Source of the DNA: an uncultured Ruminococcus sp.
GTDB lineage: Bacteria > Bacillota > Clostridia > Oscillospirales > Acutalibacteraceae
Direction: 5' to 3'
Length of the DNA stretch: 11,207 nt
NCBI GenBank assembly: GCA_945632055.1
Contig: CALZCU010000007.1
Coordinates: 1 to 11,207, forward strand
The position numbers and the translations under genes are program-made. The notes under the pieces are model-generated. The model was not told the DNA's origin and ran no database searches. It was given only the letters and a program-made list of their open reading frames with translations. This document shows, in pieces, positions 6,628 through 11,207 of this stretch (position 1 is its first letter; the number at the start of each line of letters is the position of its first letter).

Positions 6628-7899
6628 TTGGAAAGGCTTAAGAATTTAATCATACATAAAATTACCTCTGCGTGGCAGTATGTAAAGACATTTTTCAAAT
6701 GGCTTTCAATAGCGTTTGTTACAGGAATTGTCGGAGGCTTAATCGGCTCGCTGTTTGGAATATGTATTAAATATGCAAACAGTCTTGACAGCAGTCTTTG
6801 GTATCTGATATTTTTCCTTCCGCTCGGCGGTGTTGCAATTGTTGCATTGTATAAACTGTGCGGAATAGAAAACGACCCAGGAACAAACTGCGTAATAGAG
6901 TCAATACGAAGCAAAAATCATGTTCCTTACGCAATGGCGCCGCTGATATTTGTAAGCACAGTCATTACTCATCTGTTTGGCGGCTCGGCAGGCAGAGAGG
7001 GTGCAGCACTTCAGCTTGGAGGAAGTCTGGGAACCGCAATAGGCAGACTGCTCTGTCTTGGAGAAAGCGACCTGCACATTGCGCTTATGTGCGGAATGAG
7101 CGGACTTTTTTCTGCATTGTTCGGAACTCCTGTTACAGCCGCATTTTTTGCACTTGAGGTTATAAGCGTGGGCGTTGCATATTACTCCGCTCTTGTGCCT
7201 TGCTTTATCTCTGCCGTTGTATCATATTTTGTATCGGTTCATCTGGGAGCTGCACCGCTGAGATTTGACATAAGCAAGTCAATTCCCGACCTTGACATTT
7301 TACCTTTGCTGAGTGTAGCGGCTCTTGCCGCCGCCTGTGCAGTAATCAGCATTGTGTTCTGTGTTGCTATGAAGCAGACGCAGAAATGGGCAAAGGTGCT
7401 GATAAAGAACGATTATCTCAGAGTTATCGCAGGCGGAGCAGTAATTGTTTTGCTTACCCTTGCAGTGGGAAGCAGAGATTACAACGGTGCAGGCTCAGAT
7501 ATAATTGCAAACGCATTGAACGGAAATGCAAAGCCTGAGGCATTTGCACTAAAAATAATTTTTACAGCCGTTACAATCGGATGCGGTTACAAGGGCGGCG
7601 AAATTGTGCCAACGCTGTTTATCGGCTCAACCTTTGGCTGTGTGTTCGGTGCTCTGCTTGGACTTGACCCTGTTTTCGGTGCGGCTGTCGGAATGATTTG
7701 CCTGTTCTGCGGAGTAGTCAACTGCCCTGTCGCTTCAATTCTTCTGAGCGTTGAGGTGTTCGGCGCAGGCGGAGTAATATTTTTCGGCATTGCAAGTGCC
7801 GTCAGCTATATGCTCAGCGGATATTACGGCTTATACAGCAGTCAGAAGATTTTGTATTCAAAGCTCAAGGCTGAATATATCAACATAAACACGAAATAA
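6628..7899 (+). CDS. ClC-family anion transporter, CLC-F (fluoride/proton antiporter)-like
   Basis: A 423-residue polytopic membrane protein. The start is TTG, as no ATG fits; GAGGCGG (6616-6622) serves as the ribosome site, and the N-terminus MERLKNLIIHK is a short cytosolic lead-in. ClC signatures are present: GGSAGREGAALQ at 118-129 (the GREG motif), a pore-helix segment GTPVTAAFFALEV, GYKGGEIVP at 320-328 (the GxFxP-equivalent), and NCPVASILLSVEV from 365. The C-terminus carries SGYYGLYSSQKI. The canonical GSGIP motif is absent from the region before 118. GREG followed by a small residue instead of proline, GGE(I/V)xP, and the SGxxxxYxSQ tail resemble the CLC-F group, which exports fluoride in exchange for protons. 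A chloride role cannot be excluded. There is no CBS domain, as is common in short bacterial members. It has its own promoter, and I see no functional link to the upstream operon. Confidence 0.88.
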   Translation: MERLKNLIIHKITSAWQYVKTFFKWLSIAFVTGIVGGLIGSLFGICIKYANSLDSSLWYLIFFLPLGGVAIVALYKLCGIENDPGTNCVIESIRSKNHVPYAMAPLIFVSTVITHLFGGSAGREGAALQLGGSLGTAIGRLLCLGESDLHIALMCGMSGLFSALFGTPVTAAFFALEVISVGVAYYSALVPCFISAVVSYFVSVHLGAAPLRFDISKSIPDLDILPLLSVAALAAACAVISIVFCVAMKQTQKWAKVLIKNDYLRVIAGGAVIVLLTLAVGSRDYNGAGSDIIANALNGNAKPEAFALKIIFTAVTIGCGYKGGEIVPTLFIGSTFGCVFGALLGLDPVFGAAVGMICLFCGVVNCPVASILLSVEVFGAGGVIFFGIASAVSYMLSGYYGLYSSQKILYSKLKAEYININTK

Positions 7900-7924
7900 T
7901 TTGTTCGTACAGTGAAACAAACAC

Positions 7925-7952
7925 TTGACATTTTAATTTATTGATTTATAAT
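7925..7952 (+). promoter_or_regulatory. Promoter of the short-chain dehydrogenase gene
   Basis: A consensus TTGACA (7925-7930) and a consensus TATAAT (7947-7952) are separated by 16 bases in the AT-rich gap after the ClC gene. Transcription would start near 7959, giving a leader of about 48 bases before the ATG at 8007. TAGGAG (7993-7998) serves as the ribosome site. No operator-like repeat was seen here. Confidence 0.8.
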
Positions 7953-8006
7953 AAAAATGTATTAATCATTAATATTAATCTATCAAAAATGTTAGGAGTG
8001 TTTATT

Positions 8007-8810
8007 ATGGACAGATTAAAAAATAAAATTGCAATTGTAACAGGCTCAACCAGCGGAATCGGTATAGGCATCGCAAGATTGTTTGCCGCCGAAGGCGCAA
8101 AGGTTGTTATCTGCGGCCGCCGCAAGGAAAAGGGTCAGGCAGTTGTTGACAGAATTGTGCAGGAGGGCGGAGAGGCTTCCTATCACTTTATGGACATTAC
8201 CGATTTACAGAGCATTGAACAGCTTTTTGCTGATACAGCCGAGAAATACGGCAGGATTGATGTGCTTGTGAACAATGCGGCAAATGTTGCACTCAAGGAC
8301 GGAAGAATTGATGAGCTTACCGTTGAGATGTGGGATAAAATTTTCGAGAGCGATATGAGAGGTACCTTCTACGCTACAAAGTGTGCGCTTCCGTACCTGC
8401 AGAAGAACGAGAACGGCGGTTCAATTGTAAATATCGGCTCAATGGCTTCCTGCGGAGGAGATTTAAGCTCGACAGCATATGCGTGTGCAAAGGCAGGCGT
8501 TGACCTGCTCACACAGGCAACTGCACTGCAGTACGGCAAGCAGAACATTCGCTGTAACTGCGTAAGACCGGGTCTTATCGTTACTCCCGAAAACGAGGCT
8601 TATGTTCCGCAGGCAGTTAAGGACATTTTCACAAGCAACATTATGGTCAACCGCTACGGCTGTCCAGAGGACATCGGACATATGTGCGTTTACCTTGCTT
8701 CTGACGAGAGCACCTATGTATCGGGACAGATTGTAAATGTTGATGGCGGACTTAACTCGCATATTCCAACTGTTGCTCAGTTCAGAGAGATGAATTCACG
8801 CACTTGGTAA
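8007..8810 (+). CDS. Short-chain dehydrogenase/reductase (SDR), classical type, probably NADP(H)-preferring
   Basis: A 267-residue soluble oxidoreductase of the classical SDR family. The ATG at 8007 is chosen because TAGGAG lies 8 bases upstream and the Rossmann strand follows at once (KNKIAIVTG). Upstream in-frame starts fall in the promoter. The cofactor motif TGSTSGIG is at 12-19 and NNAAN at 89-93. The active site is S145, Y158 and K162 (YACAK). Arg38-Arg39 at the end of beta strand 2 suggests NADP(H). The usual catalytic-tetrad Asn, in the NxxG position, is Asp116 (SDMRG). The C-terminal half has the family VRPGLI and SGQIVNVDGG segments. The substrate is unknown; relatives reduce 3-oxoacyl groups, sugars, steroids or bile acids, and nothing here chooses among them. 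It appears monocistronic, with its own promoter and terminator. Confidence 0.92.
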   Translation: MDRLKNKIAIVTGSTSGIGIGIARLFAAEGAKVVICGRRKEKGQAVVDRIVQEGGEASYHFMDITDLQSIEQLFADTAEKYGRIDVLVNNAANVALKDGRIDELTVEMWDKIFESDMRGTFYATKCALPYLQKNENGGSIVNIGSMASCGGDLSSTAYACAKAGVDLLTQATALQYGKQNIRCNCVRPGLIVTPENEAYVPQAVKDIFTSNIMVNRYGCPEDIGHMCVYLASDESTYVSGQIVNVDGGLNSHIPTVAQFREMNSRTW

Positions 8811-8830
8811 ATTAATTAAAAAATATAACA

Positions 8831-8870
8831 AAACCGACTGATTTTCTTAGTGAGAATCAGTCGGTTTTTT
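8831..8870 (+). terminator. Intrinsic terminator after the SDR gene
   Basis: AAACCGACTGATT (8831-8843) and AATCAGTCGGTTT (8855-8867) form a perfect 13-bp stem with an 11-base loop, ending in a run of six T (8865-8870). It lies 20 bases after the SDR stop. Because the stem starts with A-rich sequence it could act in both directions, but no converging gene is present. Confidence 0.92.
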
Positions 8871-9060
8871 CACATTTTGATGTTGAATATTATATATAAG
8901 AAGAAATTGAAAAATTCTTGGCATTTATTCTTGTGATAATGAGTAATGTAAGTTGTTCTAATTTGTCAAATATTGTATAAACAGGATTTTATGTTGTACA
9001 ATTAATACATTTTAATATCTGACTGTTTGAATAAACTATTCATTTTTTTGCATTATTGTC
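8871..9060. other. AT-rich intergenic stretch, no gene seen
   Basis: No reading frame with a plausible ribosome site or recognisable protein is present on either strand, and I see no structured RNA motif. A weak promoter-like pair, TTGTTC (8953-8958) and TATAAA (8976-8981) with a 17-base spacer, could be a second start for the downstream secreted-protein gene, but its -35 element is poor. Together with the leader (9090-9246) this makes a 376-base non-coding gap between the terminator and the next start codon. Confidence 0.6.
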
Positions 9061-9089
9061 TTGACAAATCATCAACTTGGGTTTAAAAT
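9061..9089 (+). promoter_or_regulatory. Promoter of the large secreted-protein gene
   Basis: TTGACA (9061-9066), an exact 17-base spacer and TAAAAT (9084-9089) form a near-consensus sigma-A promoter. The predicted start is near 9096, giving a leader of about 150 bases before the GTG at 9247, longer than the other leaders on this side of the window. The 18-bp palindrome at 9107-9124 follows directly, which suggests control at or just after initiation. Confidence 0.75.
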
Positions 9090-9106
9090 AGGGTTTATGT
9101 AATATA

Positions 9107-9124
9107 TTCAGCATTAATGCTGAA
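9107..9124. repeat. Perfect 18-bp palindrome in the leader (possible operator)
   Basis: TTCAGCATTAATGCTGAA is its own reverse complement across all 18 bases. It starts about 11 bases after the predicted transcription start. It has no loop and no following U-tract, so it fits a dimeric repressor's site better than a terminator. It lies in AT-rich sequence where short palindromes occur by chance more easily, but 9-base half-sites are longer than expected. No regulator gene is present in the window. Confidence 0.55.
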
Positions 9125-9230
9125 ATTCATTGAATTTAATTATCGTTATTAAAATGCTATAAAATTTCTTTGATGAAGAATATGATGAAGATAAACGGAA
9201 CAGCACCGTTAGATTCAGAAAAAAACTTAC

Positions 9231-9237
9231 AAGGAGG
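9231..9237 (+). promoter_or_regulatory. Ribosome binding site that fixes a GTG start
   Basis: AAGGAGG is a full-strength Shine-Dalgarno sequence nine bases before GTG at 9247. The residues that follow (MKKTKRLISC and a hydrophobic run) are a textbook signal peptide, so the GTG is the start. The first in-frame ATG lies far downstream, inside the folded region. Confidence 0.9.
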
Positions 9238-9246
9238 TTTGATAGG

Positions 9247-11207
9247 GTGAAAAAGACAAAAAGACTTATTTCCTGCATTTTAGCTTTGTCATTGATTTTT
9301 TCAACACTCGTAATAGTAAAGACAAGTGCGTCGACTAAAGGTACGGAATACTCGAAAAAGTATCTCCAAAACGGCAGTTTTGATGATCAAAAATTTGATG
9401 ATTTTACAGGAACTTATTATCAACCTAATAGGTCAGTTGTTGAGTATTGGGATACCACAGCTACTGATAATAAGCTTGAGTTTTTCAAGAGTAAAGCCCC
9501 CCATTTTAATGTAACAGCTACAAATTATCCGGATAAGCCGGAGTACCTTCAGGTTGCAGAAGGCGAAATAGCCGCCGAGCTTAACGCCGAGCAGGAAAGT
9601 ACGATTTATCAGAGAATCAATACAATTTCCGGTTCTACCTACACCTGGGGACTTTACCACAGAGGAAGAGATTTAACTGACCGTATGGTGCTCTTTATCG
9701 GACCTGAGCAATATGACGCTTCCAAAAAACCGGTTAACCCGTCAAAGCCTGATGCAAATGGACATGATCAGTTTGTAAGAATTACGCACTGGCTGAAAAC
9801 CCAATATGGTGTTGATTATCCGGAGATCGGTTGTTCACAAAAGTATATAGTGTATTCAAAGCCTTTTGCTGAGTCGGGCAAATTTAAGGATGAAGACCCA
9901 GACAATGAGGATAATAACATTTCTTTAGTTGAAACCAATGAAATTAACCAGGAATGGAGCGTCTGGGTTATCTCATCGCCCTACTGCAATACGAGTGAGA
10001 AAAACACCAAAAACGGTTGGTCTGAATACGGAACACGAACCTATGAAGAAGGCGAAGAAGATTTTAACGACATAATTAAGGGAGCAGGCAGCAAGATTGG
10101 CTACGATTGCACCTACACCGTTCCAAACGGTCAAACAAATACATTATTTGCATTCTGCTCACTTTCATCGGGAAGTCTTAGTCAGCCGAATAGAAAGACC
10201 TACGGTAATCTTCTGGACGGAATCAAATTTGACCTCTACCAGCCTGTTTCATCGTCTATTACCCCCGGTGGTGTTGGCGGTGCTGAAAATGGAAATATTG
10301 TAATTACAAGTAATATTATCGCCGGCAACTCTATGCATTCGGTTCTCCGTGACGGTGAGGAATGTACAATTTACACCAAAAAATACAATGATGAAAAGGT
10401 GCAGGATTGCAAATTTGTAGGTGCTTATGTAACAACAAATAATGACGACGGTACATCAACCACAAAATTTGTCACACCGTACAATGGGAACATCAGCGAA
10501 CTTACAGATGCTCAGCTTGAAGAGCAGTCAAAGAAAAATTTTATAAACAAGCAAACTGAAGTTGAGGGAAAAACCTGGGATTATTACTTTAAAATCAAGA
10601 TTAACACACCGGTATCAATCCATTTGATTTATACTAAGGCTCCGTTTGTTTTGTACGACTCAAACGGCGGTAAGGATTACTACTTCTCTCCGGATAATAC
10701 AAAAGGCGGCAACTTAGTAGGATTTGCCAATGAATTTCAAAGGATATTCGATAAAATAGTCGACGGCAAAGAAACCTATGTTGATACTTCTGCGTATTAC
10801 TCAAATTACACTACAAAAGATAAAGATGACGGCTCAACAGAAATTATTCCCGGATTTTACAAATCCCACGCGGCATTGCCGAATGATAATTGGTATAAAA
10901 ATTCTGACGGCACAAGTCCTAACAAATTCTGCGGTTGGAGTCTTTCAAACAGTGATGGAAAGCAAGTTGTAATTCCCAGTGAACACAAAGTAAAATATGA
11001 CCCGACTGAGGTGGAAAATAGCGGTATGGTATCGTTTACTGATTTAAACGATCAACCGCTTAAAGATTCGGAAGGAAATGAGATTGGTAATTTACTGTTA
11101 GACGCTTCAAACGGTATCACGCTTTCCGCCATTTGGAAATTCTATCATAGAGCGCAGGCACAAACCTATAGCACAAATACAGGTGAGTTTGTAAACTCCG
11201 CTGAAGG
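9247..11207 (+). CDS. Large secreted modular protein, 5' part (jelly-roll-like domain plus InlB/Flg_new-like repeat), truncated by window end
   Basis: The frame is open for 653 codons with no stop and runs off the window. Residues 1-28 are a signal peptide (cleavage near KTSA-S). Residues about 38-333 look like one beta-rich, carbohydrate-binding-type jelly-roll: it opens with YLQNGSFDD (N42-G43), has WGLYHRGR and IGPEQYDA in the middle, and closes with GNLLDGIKFDLYQP (ends 333). A short SSSITPGG linker leads to a second beta-rich segment, about 345-465. From about 467 a Listeria-Bacteroides/InlB B-type repeat is suggested by FVLYDSNGG, FCGWS (W564) and LSAIW (W630), but with a long insertion compared with the usual repeat. 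The role is likely at the cell surface, as adhesin or glycan binding. No enzyme motif is visible. An anchor (sorting signal or dockerin) would lie beyond the window. Confidence 0.85.
   Translation, partial: MKKTKRLISCILALSLIFSTLVIVKTSASTKGTEYSKKYLQNGSFDDQKFDDFTGTYYQPNRSVVEYWDTTATDNKLEFFKSKAPHFNVTATNYPDKPEYLQVAEGEIAAELNAEQESTIYQRINTISGSTYTWGLYHRGRDLTDRMVLFIGPEQYDASKKPVNPSKPDANGHDQFVRITHWLKTQYGVDYPEIGCSQKYIVYSKPFAESGKFKDEDPDNEDNNISLVETNEINQEWSVWVISSPYCNTSEKNTKNGWSEYGTRTYEEGEEDFNDIIKGAGSKIGYDCTYTVPNGQTNTLFAFCSLSSGSLSQPNRKTYGNLLDGIKFDLYQPVSSSITPGGVGGAENGNIVITSNIIAGNSMHSVLRDGEECTIYTKKYNDEKVQDCKFVGAYVTTNNDDGTSTTKFVTPYNGNISELTDAQLEEQSKKNFINKQTEVEGKTWDYYFKIKINTPVSIHLIYTKAPFVLYDSNGGKDYYFSPDNTKGGNLVGFANEFQRIFDKIVDGKETYVDTSAYYSNYTTKDKDDGSTEIIPGFYKSHAALPNDNWYKNSDGTSPNKFCGWSLSNSDGKQVVIPSEHKVKYDPTEVENSGMVSFTDLNDQPLKDSEGNEIGNLLLDASNGITLSAIWKFYHRAQAQTYSTNTGEFVNSAE

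Noticed and set aside
6489..6914. A 141-codon reverse-strand frame across the junction of the ECF and ClC genes
   Set aside because: It overlaps two well-supported forward genes and a promoter, and shows no ribosome site or family motif.
7900..7921. A TTTGTT/AACAAA hairpin after the ClC gene as a terminator
   Set aside because: The stem is short and AT-only and lacks a following U-tract.
8007..8810. Naming the SDR a bile-acid hydroxysteroid dehydrogenase
   Set aside because: Gut clostridia carry such enzymes, but only general SDR motifs are visible and nothing nearby concerns bile acids.
8918..8940. TTGGCA and GATAAT as a promoter
   Set aside because: The spacer is only 11 bases, too short for sigma-A recognition.
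9194..9210. The AACGG/CCGTT mini-hairpin upstream of the ribosome site as a riboswitch
   Set aside because: A 5-bp stem alone is too small, and the surrounding bases match no riboswitch consensus I know.

Overview
The window looks like chromosomal DNA from an anaerobic gut or rumen Firmicute of the Clostridia, most likely Ruminococcaceae/Oscillospirales. The pointers are a type I dockerin (typical of cohesin/dockerin-using clostridia), a group I-like ECF transporter with fused subunits, TTG and GTG starts with purine-rich ribosome sites, good sigma-A type promoters, and large secreted modular proteins. The species cannot be fixed from sequence alone. I see no tRNA, rRNA, CRISPR array, insertion sequence or phage gene.

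Positions 1-6560 form one co-directional unit. It opens with a shortened cobalamin riboswitch (about 5-155) and a downstream hairpin region ending in an intrinsic terminator (229-261). Four tightly packed genes follow: (i) a secreted protein with a DUF4430/transcobalamin-C-like domain, a cadherin-like beta sandwich, an alpha-alpha barrel of the prenyltransferase/squalene-oxidase repeat type, and a C-terminal type I dockerin; (ii) a membrane-anchored protein with a long Ser/Gln/Lys-rich stalk and a second DUF4430 domain; (iii) an EcfT transmembrane subunit; (iv) one polypeptide carrying two EcfA ATPases, an extra four-helix membrane segment and an ECF substrate-binding (S) component. Together they read as a B12-controlled corrinoid capture and import system. 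The surface proteins use the two domain types of mammalian intrinsic factor/transcobalamin in a different order, and one is equipped for docking to a cohesin scaffold.

Positions 6561-7899 hold a ClC-type anion transporter under its own extended -10 promoter. Its motifs resemble the CLC-F fluoride/proton antiporter branch. Positions 7900-8870 hold a monocistronic short-chain dehydrogenase with its own promoter and a strong terminator.

Positions 8871-9246 are AT-rich and non-coding. They carry a strong promoter and, just downstream of its predicted start, a perfect 18-bp palindrome. From 9247 to the window edge runs the 5' part of a large secreted protein that starts at GTG: signal peptide, a jelly-roll-like domain, a linker domain and an InlB/Flg_new-like repeat. 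It is cut by the window end.
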